A DNA stretch of 12,965 bases from Saprospiraceae bacterium (GTDB taxonomy: Bacteria; Bacteroidota; Bacteroidia; Chitinophagales; Saprospiraceae). Below are positions 5,965 through 12,919 of this stretch, in pieces. The position numbers and the translations under genes were made by a program. Position 1 is the first letter of the stretch. Each line of letters starts with the position of its first letter. The stretch covers positions 1 through 12,965 of the forward strand of contig JAGOIB010000052.1 in assembly GCA_017995875.1 (NCBI GenBank). The letters run 5' to 3'. The notes under the pieces are model-generated. The model saw nothing but the letters and a program-made list of their open reading frames with translations. It was not told the DNA's origin and made no database searches.

Positions 5965-8900
5965 CTACTGCTTCACAATCTTCCTCGTAAACGTCACCCC
6001 ATTTTTCCCGACTCCTTTGACTCCATAGATCCCACTTGGAAATCCGCGTAAGTCTATTTGTTGTTGCCAGTTGCCTCCATTAGGTAATATCTTTTTTAAC
6101 ATGATCTCAACCCCTGTGGGAGAAACAACACTTAACTGGACAGGATCATCTCCGATACTTTGTCCGGTAACAGTGCTCTGGCCTGATGTCGGATTTGGCT
6201 GAATGCTGATGGCTGTTTTTTCTTCACTGCCATCAGTGGAAACCAATGTGGTCTCAAGGAAAATATCATCGAGGTACATGTTGTTTCCATACCCGGATTG
6301 ATTGACAAATTTGATGGTCACATATTGACCCACATATGGACTGAGGTCAAGTGTAACGAACCTCCACTCTTCACAGTTTGCCGGAGTAAACCTGTCGTAC
6401 TCATATAAATTGTTCGGTCCCTGGCCGCTGGATGTGGTACTCAAAGCTTCACCACCACTGCGAAATAAAGTGATAAAGGAGGTCCCGCAATTGTTGCTGA
6501 GTTCAACTTTTAAGGAATCAATAAATGCATTCCCATCGTAATAGGGTGCATATGCAACATTAAAATTTAGTTTGGGATCCACGACATTGGTTAGATCGAG
6601 ATTGACAGGCAACAGTATATCATCGATGCCATAGCCGCTGTAATCATAGTTGTTGACATAATAGGCGATGTCGCCATTAGGATCACATTGATCTAAGTTG
6701 ATAGGTTGCCATGTGATGCCATTGTCAGGATTGACAATCGTGAAATGATCAGTAGTGGAAAAATCAATAAACGGAGGTACTTCATTGATGATCGGATCGA
6801 GGACATCAATCATGCCTTGTACAGTTTTGGTGGAAGTACCATTTGGATTGGTCACGGTCAGCGTTACATCAAATGATCCTGCATCATGATAGACTACTTT
6901 CGGGTTTCTAAGATTCGATGATGAAGGGTTGCCGCCGGGAAATTGCCATTCCCAGGTTGCGCCTTCATGAGAGAGCATCGAGTAGTCATCATAATAAATA
7001 GTGTCACCGGGACAACTGGTTTCCCTTTTACTGACCATCGGTTGTGCTACAGGTCTTGAAGTAAGAGCCCAGGGTGCTTCCCAGATTCCCTTGCTGTAAG
7101 CACCGAGACGTATTTTATCATCTCTGTAGAATGGGCGGAGTATGCAAGTCGCTACCTGCTCAGGTAAACCATCCTCATAAGGCAGCCACTCGGTCATGTT
7201 GTCATCTTTAAACCAGATCGTACGATAGGTTCCTATATAGAGACCGCCATCTGTTCCTCCCTGGTGCATGATGTATGTGATGTGTTCGCTATTGAGAGCG
7301 GTAGTTGTGACATTCACCCAACTTTCACCACCATCATATGACGTATATATTTTTTCACCATCACCACCATCGGGATAAGCAAACCAGATCCGGTTTTCGT
7401 CCTCAGCACTGCATGCCAGAAGACCGCGTCTTGCATAGCCCGGAGGAAGCACAAGTTGATTCCATGTTTGACCACCATCAATCGTCTTCCATAAGAGACC
7501 CGGATCCCAGGAGTAATCATCGCGTTGAAACAAATAGATGATATCCGGATTGCTTCTGCTGACTTCAAAGCTCATCGCATTGGCATTGATGATCGTGTCA
7601 AATTCATGAAGTATCACGAAGGATGAACCACCATCCGTAGTTTTCCATATTTTATTTTGATTGGTTACATAGAATGTGTTCCAGCAACGTGGATCCCATT
7701 CGATTTCTCCGCTTTCCGCATCGTAATAACTTTCAACAGGATATTTTCCGATAGAAAAATATTTAGCGTAGCCATTTTGATCTTCAGGAAGAATGACACC
7801 ACCAATGTCGGAGAAATAAGTTTTACGTCCTTCGCCAGGATTGACATATCCTGTAGGAGCTTCGCCACCACCGAGGCCGAGACTTTCGCCCGGCATCCAG
7901 TTTTCGAACCAACCCATGTTGCCATTATGATACCGACCGCCTACAAGCACATCATCATTCCATCCGGTACCGAAGCCCCAGAAATCCGAACTGGTAATGC
8001 CACGATTACGGGCATAGTGTGTCACAAAGTGATCATTGGAATATTCGATACCACCATCACTTGTCATCCAGATATCTTCACCATTCATTTCTATTTCCTG
8101 GCAATCAGGATGTACGTAGTTAAAATTGTTGCCGCAATATCCGCCTTCACAGGAGAATGATTGTGCGCCATCTGTTGAAATCCAGAGATTGAGAAAACCG
8201 GCCATGACATAATCGGCATCTGTATCGGATACATCAAAACCTAAATTGTAGAAGCCTTGATGATATCCGCCGGTGCGTCCGATTGTGGCCATGTTTGGAT
8301 GATTTGTATCATTCCATGGTCCGCCTGCCGGTGGATTGGGTAGGGCCCATGATTCACCGGCATCATCAGATCTCCAGATGCCGATAAAACCTGAGTCGTC
8401 TGTCTTTGCTTCACCAATAAGAACTGCATACACTCTGTTAGGATCTGCTTTGGTCACAGCAAGTCGTGCACCACCGTCATTGCGTCCTTCGAGATCGGAG
8501 AAAAACCATCCGTTGTCTTTGAGTTCCCATGTCAGTCCGGAATCAAATGATTTATAAAACCTGCAGATGCCTGTGGTAGGATCATTTCTTACAAGGAAAC
8601 CAACGGAAGGATCATTTGCTTTCCATTCGAGGTCATAACATGGTTCGTTGATGAGTCGATTCCATGAAGTACCACCGTCTTCACTTCGATAAAGGCCATG
8701 TTGTGTGGCAGCAAGCACGATATTATCCTGTGCAGGATTGATGAGTATTTCATTGCTCCACATGTCCTGATCGGTCAATACGATCTCCCATGTCGTGCCG
8801 CCATCAGTTGATCTGCGGATATTATTGCTTTCACCTGCAAAGACAATATCCGGATTGGTCGGATGTACTTCGATGGCCCCGACAGCCCCGATGGCATAGG

Positions 8901-9444
8901 CACGTGACACGCATGTCCAGTTCAATCCTTTGTCGGTGCTCTTAAATATTTCTGATCCTTCCGTACCGCAGTAGAGGATGTCGGGATTGGAGAGTGATTG
9001 ATCAAAGCAATAGATATTGGCTTGTTCAGATTTGGCGAGAGGAGATGGTCCCGTATTGACATTGAAAGTTTCAATAGGACCAAGGCTTGTCCAGCTTCCT
9101 CCGCTCCTTTGCGGATTACTCTTTTTAAGTGCCTCAATTCGCTGTTCAAATGCATCTTGTTCGGCGGCAGTTGGTCGCTGCTCGAAACCAAACGTATTGA
9201 TAAAGGGCTCAACGTTTCTGCGCCACTTTTTATAGTATTGTGTGTAGGTGGTCTTTAGGTCCGGGTTGGTTTGGCGCCAGATACGGTATTCATCATCTAC
9301 CTGCCAGATATTGGGGTGATCGGCATACATTTTTATGGCCCAACCGGGAAGGGTTTCGCCTGCGGATGGAGCGACTTTCTGCAGTTGTTGTCCTGATAAA
9401 GAGTAGGAAATCAGGGTGATAAGAGGAAGAAGCAAGTATTTCAT
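5965..9444 (-). CDS. Secreted T9SS cargo: Asp-box propeller, PKD, jelly-roll, sorting domain
   Basis: A 1159-residue exported protein. MKYLLLPLITLISYSLSG is a signal peptide, cut about residue 18. About residues 165-710 hold ten Asp-box-like motifs (S/T-x-D-x-G-x-x-W/F), among them STDKGLNW, STDGGTTW, SEDGGTSW, SDDAGESW and SYDGGESW, as in BNR/sortilin-VPS10-type beta-propellers. A PKD domain covers about 806-882 (ATWEWQFPGG, NPKVVYHDAGSFDVTLTVTN). About 895-1065 looks like a jelly-roll or MAM-like module ending YLDDIFLE. Residues 1078-1159 are a T9SS type A sorting domain (SIQPNPTSGQ, then GFPSGIYGVKG). The catalytic role, if any, is not visible; it could be a glycan-binding or adhesion protein, or a hydrolase. 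No SD precedes ATG 9444, and the gene is divergent from the glycosyltransferase gene over 110 bp. Confidence 0.93.
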   Translation of the reverse strand: MKYLLLPLITLISYSLSGQQLQKVAPSAGETLPGWAIKMYADHPNIWQVDDEYRIWRQTNPDLKTTYTQYYKKWRRNVEPFINTFGFEQRPTAAEQDAFEQRIEALKKSNPQRSGGSWTSLGPIETFNVNTGPSPLAKSEQANIYCFDQSLSNPDILYCGTEGSEIFKSTDKGLNWTCVSRAYAIGAVGAIEVHPTNPDIVFAGESNNIRRSTDGGTTWEIVLTDQDMWSNEILINPAQDNIVLAATQHGLYRSEDGGTSWNRLINEPCYDLEWKANDPSVGFLVRNDPTTGICRFYKSFDSGLTWELKDNGWFFSDLEGRNDGGARLAVTKADPNRVYAVLIGEAKTDDSGFIGIWRSDDAGESWALPNPPAGGPWNDTNHPNMATIGRTGGYHQGFYNLGFDVSDTDADYVMAGFLNLWISTDGAQSFSCEGGYCGNNFNYVHPDCQEIEMNGEDIWMTSDGGIEYSNDHFVTHYARNRGITSSDFWGFGTGWNDDVLVGGRYHNGNMGWFENWMPGESLGLGGGEAPTGYVNPGEGRKTYFSDIGGVILPEDQNGYAKYFSIGKYPVESYYDAESGEIEWDPRCWNTFYVTNQNKIWKTTDGGSSFVILHEFDTIINANAMSFEVSRSNPDIIYLFQRDDYSWDPGLLWKTIDGGQTWNQLVLPPGYARRGLLACSAEDENRIWFAYPDGGDGEKIYTSYDGGESWVNVTTTALNSEHITYIMHQGGTDGGLYIGTYRTIWFKDDNMTEWLPYEDGLPEQVATCILRPFYRDDKIRLGAYSKGIWEAPWALTSRPVAQPMVSKRETSCPGDTIYYDDYSMLSHEGATWEWQFPGGNPSSSNLRNPKVVYHDAGSFDVTLTVTNPNGTSTKTVQGMIDVLDPIINEVPPFIDFSTTDHFTIVNPDNGITWQPINLDQCDPNGDIAYYVNNYDYSGYGIDDILLPVNLDLTNVVDPKLNFNVAYAPYYDGNAFIDSLKVELSNNCGTSFITLFRSGGEALSTTSSGQGPNNLYEYDRFTPANCEEWRFVTLDLSPYVGQYVTIKFVNQSGYGNNMYLDDIFLETTLVSTDGSEEKTAISIQPNPTSGQSTVTGQSIGDDPVQLSVVSPTGVEIMLKKILPNGGNWQQQIDLRGFPSGIYGVKGVGKNGVTFTRKIVKQ

Positions 9445-9489
9445 CAGAAGCTATTTATGGTCTTGAATGGTCAATATACATATACCCTG

Positions 9490-9517
9490 CAAAGTACGGA
9501 AGTCAGGAAAGGGCAAG
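9490..9517 (-). promoter_or_regulatory. Weak Bacteroidota-like promoter candidate
   Basis: On the minus strand TTG (in CTTGCCC) is followed after 17 nt by TACTTTG, 46-52 nt before the start of the T9SS cargo gene. It resembles the Bacteroidota TTTG / TAnnTTTG promoter but has one nucleotide too few in the -7 box and shorter spacing, so this is a tentative call. Confidence 0.2.
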
Positions 9518-9540
9518 TATCTTGCAGCATGATTTTTGAA

Positions 9541-9556
9541 AATTCCCCGGGGAATT
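9541..9556. promoter_or_regulatory. 16-bp perfect palindrome at the glycosyltransferase start
   Basis: AATTCCCCGGGGAATT is a perfect 16-bp palindrome whose last two bases are the first two bases of the TTG start codon at 9555. It could be an operator in the divergent promoter region, or an RNA hairpin over the initiation site. The palindrome is seen directly; the role is inference. Confidence 0.4.
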
Positions 9557-10694
9557 GAGAAAGATAGCCATTATCGGACCCGCGCATCCATTGCGTGGTG
9601 GGGGCCTGACGACCTTCAACCACCGGTTGGCCCGTGAATTTATGGCGCACGGCGACCAATGTTTGATCTATTCCTTTTCACTTCAATATCCATCCTTTCT
9701 GTTTCCCGGAACTTCTCAATATACCAGTGAGCCGGCACCGGAAGGATTGACGATTTTTTCAGTAATCAATTCAGTCAATCCGCTTAATTGGTTTCAGGTG
9801 GGTAAGCGATTGAAGCAGGAGCGTCCGGATGTTATCGTTGTACGATTCTGGATACCCTTTATGGGTCCGGCGCTGGGGACGATACTACGTCGTGTGCTCA
9901 GAAATCATCACACAAAGATCATCTGCCTCGCGGATAATATAAGGCCTCATGAAGGAAGGGCAGGGGATAAGATGCTCACCACCTATTTTTTGAAAAGCTG
10001 CCATGCATTTATCACCATGAGTGAAAAAGTCATGAATGACTTGCGTGCACTTGAAAAAAGTAAACCGGCTGAATATATTCCGCATCCAATCTATGATAAT
10101 TTCGGGCCAAAAGTTTCCACTGTAGCAGCGCGTGGAAAATTGGAGATTGGAGATCATGATAAGGTGATTCTCTTTTTTGGATTCATCCGCAAATACAAAG
10201 GGCTGGATATCCTATTGGAAGCGATGGCGGATCAGCGCATCAGGAATGCCGGTATTAAACTGTTGGTGGCGGGCGAATTTTATGAAGATGAACAATGGTA
10301 CCAGGATTTGATTGACCGCCTGGGTATCAGGGATCAACTCATACTGCACACATCTTTTATTCCGGATAGTAAGGTTCCGGATATTTTCTGTAGTGCAGAT
10401 GTAGTCATTCAGCCTTATAGAAATGCAACCCAGAGTGGTGTGACCCCATTGGCCTATCATTTTGAAAAGCCAATGATTGTAACCAATGTTGGTGGCTTAC
10501 CGGATCTGGTGCCTCATGAGAAAGTAGGCCTGGTGGTCGAACCAACGCCTGCTTCCATTGCCGATGGTATCCTGCGCTTTTTTGAGATGGGAGAAGACTT
10601 TTTTATTCCTCATCTTCGCCTTGAGAAACAAAAATATTCATGGTCTGCGATGGTAGAGAAAATATATTCACTCGCAGACAGTATAAAACAATAG
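9555..10694 (+). CDS. Glycosyltransferase family 4 (GT-B fold), TTG start
   Basis: A 379-residue cytosolic or membrane-peripheral transferase moving a sugar from a nucleotide donor onto a growing glycan. The N-terminal domain begins RKIAIIGPAHPLRGGGLTTF (2-21), with the glycine-rich acceptor-side loop. The C-terminal donor domain has LFFGFIRKYKGLDILLEA (206-223), LLVAGEFYED (236-245), and SADVVIQPYRNATQSGVTPLA (280-300) followed by PMIVTNVGGLPDLV (306-319), in the place of the usual E-x7-E region of GT4. In-frame TGA at 9537 and no ATG before residue 30 make TTG 9555 the only sensible start. It is followed after 3 bp by gmhA, so it may act on a heptose-containing surface glycan (inference). 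Donor and acceptor are unknown. Confidence 0.93.
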   Translation: MRKIAIIGPAHPLRGGGLTTFNHRLAREFMAHGDQCLIYSFSLQYPSFLFPGTSQYTSEPAPEGLTIFSVINSVNPLNWFQVGKRLKQERPDVIVVRFWIPFMGPALGTILRRVLRNHHTKIICLADNIRPHEGRAGDKMLTTYFLKSCHAFITMSEKVMNDLRALEKSKPAEYIPHPIYDNFGPKVSTVAARGKLEIGDHDKVILFFGFIRKYKGLDILLEAMADQRIRNAGIKLLVAGEFYEDEQWYQDLIDRLGIRDQLILHTSFIPDSKVPDIFCSADVVIQPYRNATQSGVTPLAYHFEKPMIVTNVGGLPDLVPHEKVGLVVEPTPASIADGILRFFEMGEDFFIPHLRLEKQKYSWSAMVEKIYSLADSIKQ

Positions 10695-10697
10695 ATC

Positions 10698-11276
10698 ATG
10701 CAGGAGAAAATAAGGGAGATCATTCAGCAATCTATTCTCGTCAAACAGGATGTGCTGGAATATGATGATTTACTCAAGAGGATTGAGAAAATCGTGGATG
10801 AAATCGTTCGCTGTTTTGAAAACGGCCATCGTGTTTATTTCTGTGGCAATGGTGGCAGTGCTGCTGATGCGCAACATCTGGCTGCAGAATTCTCCGGCAG
10901 GTTTTATAAGAACCGCCTTGCATTACCTGCCGAAGCTTTGCATTGCAATACAAGTTATATCACCGCAGTAGCAAATGATTTCGGATACGAGCAAGTGTAT
11001 TCCCGTTTGATTGAAGGGATTGGTCAGAAAGGAGATATACTCGTTGGGTTATCGACTTCCGGTAATTCTCCGAATATTCTTGAAGCATGTAAGATGGCAG
11101 TGGTCAGAGAAATGACTGTGATCGGAATGACCGGTGATTCAGGGGGGAAGATGGCGGAGCATTGCCATTATCTGATCGATGTTCCGTCAGCGGATACGCC
11201 ACGTATACAGGAGAGTCATATTATGATCGGGCATATTATATGTGAGTTGGTGGAGGCGAAGTATTTCGCGAGTTGA
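10698..11276 (+). CDS. gmhA: Sedoheptulose-7-phosphate isomerase GmhA
   Basis: A 192-residue SIS-domain enzyme converting D-sedoheptulose 7-phosphate to D-glycero-D-manno-heptose 7-phosphate, the first step toward nucleotide-activated heptose. It has the same length as E. coli GmhA. The zinc/active-site residues, from memory His61, Glu65, Gln172, His180, are present one position earlier: His60, Glu64, Gln171, His179. Sugar-phosphate binding motifs CGNGGSAADAQH (49-60) and GLSTSGNSPN (117-126) are intact, as is AVANDFGYEQVYSRLIE (90-106). The gene starts 3 bp after the glycosyltransferase stop, with no evident SD, so translational coupling is likely. Together with the HAD phosphatase at 11902 it indicates a heptose branch; the kinase/nucleotidyltransferase partners are not in this window. 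Confidence 0.95.
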   Translation: MQEKIREIIQQSILVKQDVLEYDDLLKRIEKIVDEIVRCFENGHRVYFCGNGGSAADAQHLAAEFSGRFYKNRLALPAEALHCNTSYITAVANDFGYEQVYSRLIEGIGQKGDILVGLSTSGNSPNILEACKMAVVREMTVIGMTGDSGGKMAEHCHYLIDVPSADTPRIQESHIMIGHIICELVEAKYFAS

Positions 11277-11333
11277 GGATAGGTACGGGAGATTTTAACC
11301 GGGGAAGATGGAGGTGTTTGGAAGCTGGGACTG

Positions 11334-11358
11334 AAAAAAATAAAAAAAAATTATAAAA
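11334..11358. other. A-rich tract
   Basis: Seven A, T, nine A, then TTATAAAA, in the gap between gmhA and the ArsR-type gene. It could be a bent or UP-like sequence upstream of that gene; no promoter boxes could be matched with confidence. Confidence 0.3.
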
Positions 11359-11376
11359 GGGGGTCACATTTTGGTG

Positions 11377-11388
11377 GTGTCAAGACAC
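11377..11388. promoter_or_regulatory. Small inverted repeat upstream of the ArsR-type gene
   Basis: GTGTC-AA-GACAC, a symmetric 12-mer with 5-bp arms, 88 bp before ATG 11477. Short dyads of this kind can be operators for winged-helix regulators, so autoregulation is possible, but the link rests only on position. Confidence 0.2.
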
Positions 11389-11476
11389 TTACATTCAGAC
11401 AAAAGGGTTTTCGACGAAATCTTAAAATAGATTCCGATCGCTACCACTTTGATTGTTCACCTGTAATTCTTTGTCT

Positions 11477-11800
11477 ATGGCCTTTTCAAAACACTCCCTG
11501 TATAGTCAGGAATTTCAGCTCATCAGTAGCTTTTCCAGGGCGCTTGCATTTCCTGGCCGAATTGAAATTCTACTTAAGCTTCAGTCTGAAGGTCCACTTT
11601 GTGTCCAGGTATTAGCCAAGGGACATCCGATCAGCAAGGAATCCTTATCCGGGCATTTAAAGATTTTGAGGCAAGCCCAATTAATCATTGCTGAAGAACG
11701 CTTCCCCTATACCTTTTATCGTATTCATGATAAGAACCTGGAGAAAGCAATTGAAGTATTGAATAATTTCTTTAAGCGATTAAATGAAGAGCCTAATTAA
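11477..11800 (+). CDS. ArsR-family winged-helix transcription regulator
   Basis: A 107-residue DNA-binding protein. RALAFPGRIEILLKL (21-35) matches the conserved first helix of ArsR regulators (A-L-x-x-P-x-R-x-x-I-L). About residues 41-70 make the helix-turn-helix, with recognition helix SKESLSGHLKILRQAQLI (53-70), and EERFPYTFYRI (73-83) is the beta-wing. The ELCVCDL-type metal-binding box of metal sensors is absent, so the signal is unlikely to be arsenic or cadmium; it may be a metal-independent member. Start: TTG 11453 would add eight residues that lack family character (FTCNSLS), so I chose ATG 11477. It stands alone between gmhA (200 bp upstream) and the HAD phosphatase (101 bp downstream), all on the same strand. 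Target unknown. Confidence 0.85.
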   Translation: MAFSKHSLYSQEFQLISSFSRALAFPGRIEILLKLQSEGPLCVQVLAKGHPISKESLSGHLKILRQAQLIIAEERFPYTFYRIHDKNLEKAIEVLNNFFKRLNEEPN

Positions 11801-11901
11801 GATCCTCCAGCTTCATTGTTGCCATCACCAACCTTTGTGCATTCCATTTTTTTTCTTCGATTCAAAACCATATCATTGATCTCAGGATTTCATTTGTCAT
11901 C

Positions 11902-12462
11902 ATGCCACTATCTAAAAATCTTCCCTTTATCGATCCCTCCTGGACGCTCTTCCTCGACAGGGACGGTGTGATCAATGTCAATAAGGATAAGAGCTATGTG
12001 TTCAATCGCGATGAATTTGTTTTTACAGACAGGGCGTTGGAGGCGATGGCGATTGTAAGCAAAATGGTTGGGAGGATTGTTGTTGTGACCAATCAGCGTG
12101 GGGTGGAGAAGGGGTTGATGTCATTAGCGGATCTGGAAGATATCCACACCTACATGAAGGAGCAAATCGAATCAGCAGGTGGACGCATTGATAGTATTTT
12201 TTACTGCACTTCATTGGATGATGACCATCCCGATCGCAAGCCCAATATCGGCATGCCCCTGCGGGCAAAGAAGTTGTATCCTAAAATTGATTTTTCTAAA
12301 TCCATTATGGTAGGGGATAAATCCAGTGATATGCAGTTGGGCAAAAATATCGGTGCAGTGACCGTTTGGATTTCTTCGCTGCATTTTCAGGATACAGTGG
12401 AGCCGGGGGAGATTGATTTTACTTTTACTTCCTTATTTGATTTCGTTCAGCATCTGAGATAA
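11902..12462 (+). CDS. HAD-IIIA phosphatase, GmhB/histidinol-phosphatase type
   Basis: A 186-residue cytoplasmic phosphatase of the HAD superfamily. Motif I is LFLDRDGVIN with nucleophile Asp19 and Asp21. Motif II is VVTNQRG with Thr63. Motif III is probably Lys113 in RKPNIGM. Motif IV is MVGDKSSDM with Asp139 and Asp143. The family includes D-glycero-D-manno-heptose-1,7-bisphosphate 7-phosphatase (GmhB) and histidinol-phosphatase. With gmhA about 600 bp upstream, the heptose role is favoured. The Cys-x-His / Cys-x-Cys zinc site of classical GmhB is missing; only Cys102 lies in that region (FYCTSLDDDHPDRKPN). Some HAD-IIIA members lack it, so activity is still likely but the substrate is less certain. 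ATG 11902 is the natural start. Confidence 0.88.
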   Translation: MPLSKNLPFIDPSWTLFLDRDGVINVNKDKSYVFNRDEFVFTDRALEAMAIVSKMVGRIVVVTNQRGVEKGLMSLADLEDIHTYMKEQIESAGGRIDSIFYCTSLDDDHPDRKPNIGMPLRAKKLYPKIDFSKSIMVGDKSSDMQLGKNIGAVTVWISSLHFQDTVEPGEIDFTFTSLFDFVQHLR

Positions 12463-12505
12463 GAAGTGATCGGTAATCAGTAAGTGGTAATCTGTGATCA
12501 GTGAT

Positions 12506-12532
12506 CGTGAATCGTGAGACGTGAATCGTGAG
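12506..12532. repeat. CGTGAATCGTGAG tandem words
   Basis: CGTGAATCGTGAG occurs exactly at 12506-12518 and 12520-12532, and as CGTGAATCGTGAT at 12818-12830. Each of the two clusters immediately precedes a copy of the 81-bp repeat, so this tract is part of a larger duplicated unit. The word is close to CGTGAGRR at 3587. Confidence 0.65.
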
Positions 12533-12554
12533 GCTTGAATGGTGAGATAATAAG

Positions 12555-12635
12555 GCGCAAGTCTGGAGACTTGCAAATATTGCATTCAAGTCTCAAGACT
12601 TGAACGAGCAAGTTTGTAGTACGCGGTCGTCCGTA
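12555..12635 (+). repeat. 81-bp direct repeat with twin hairpins, copy 1
   Basis: Identical over 81 bp to 12839-12919 (offset 284). It holds two hairpins built on the same stem: GCAAGTCT/AGACTTGC around GG (12557-12574) and TTCAAGTCT/AGACTTGAA around CA (12585-12604), followed by a conserved tail ending CGGTCGTCCGTA. Similarity continues for about 12 more bases with gaps, to AACAG. Confidence 0.9.
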
Positions 12636-12679
12636 TCGACGCAACAGTTTTTCTTTTTTATAGGGATTTGGCGTGCGTT

Positions 12680-12723
12680 AAAAACTGTCTTCATTGAGCG
12701 AAGCCGAAATGAAGACAGTTTTT
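12680..12723. repeat. Long perfect hairpin around the GAGCGRAGYCGA core
   Basis: The arm AAAAACTGTCTTCATT (12680-12695) is exactly complementary to AATGAAGACAGTTTTT (12708-12723), a 16-bp stem. The 12-nt loop is the core GAGCGAAGCCGA. The stem ends in A5 and T5, so on either strand it has the outline of an intrinsic terminator, although the stem is A/T-rich. Confidence 0.85.
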
Positions 12724-12768
12724 CAAAGCGGATAGCCATTGCACATATGCCCATCGTAAATGTCCCGG

Positions 12769-12790
12769 TCATTGAGCGGAGTCGAAATGA
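12769..12790. repeat. GAGCGRAGYCGA core element, third copy
   Basis: TCATT, core GAGCGGAGTCGA, AATGA. The inner arms match those of the element at 12680-12723, but its further outer arms do not. An interrupted outer pairing, CATCGT (12752-12757) with ACGATG (12791-12796), is possible. Confidence 0.75.
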
Positions 12791-12838
12791 ACGATGTCGT
12801 GATCGTGATACGTGAGGCGTGAATCGTGATCTGATAAC

Positions 12839-12919
12839 GCGCAAGTCTGGAGACTTGCAAATATTGCATTCAAGTCTCAAGACTTGAACGAGCAAGTTTG
12901 TAGTACGCGGTCGTCCGTA
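12839..12919 (+). repeat. 81-bp direct repeat with twin hairpins, copy 2
   Basis: Exact copy of 12555-12635. Its 3' end runs into the perfect 14-bp palindrome CGTCCGTACGGACG (12912-12925), which is broken in copy 1 by two base changes (12636 and 12637). From here to the window end (12926-12965) nothing further is recognised. Confidence 0.9.

Noticed and set aside
5705..6051. Two overlapping plus-strand ORFs of 107 and 110 codons (5705-6028 and 5719-6051)
   Set aside because: They are read through the 36-bp hairpin repeats, giving repeated SAERTPSDG or GGENSIRRQ peptides, and run into the antisense of the T9SS sorting domain.
7657..8160. 167-codon plus-strand ORF inside the T9SS cargo gene
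   Set aside because: It is antisense to a continuous 1159-codon frame with recognisable domains.
12593..12895. Minus-strand ORF of 100 codons, and a plus-strand ORF at 12600-12815
   Set aside because: Both traverse the 81-bp repeats and core elements; the recurring SFRLRSM is the translated core element. No family resemblance.
12555..12919. Insertion sequence or composite transposon bounded by the 81-bp repeats
   Set aside because: The 203 bp between the copies hold no transposase and the copies are direct, without target duplications.
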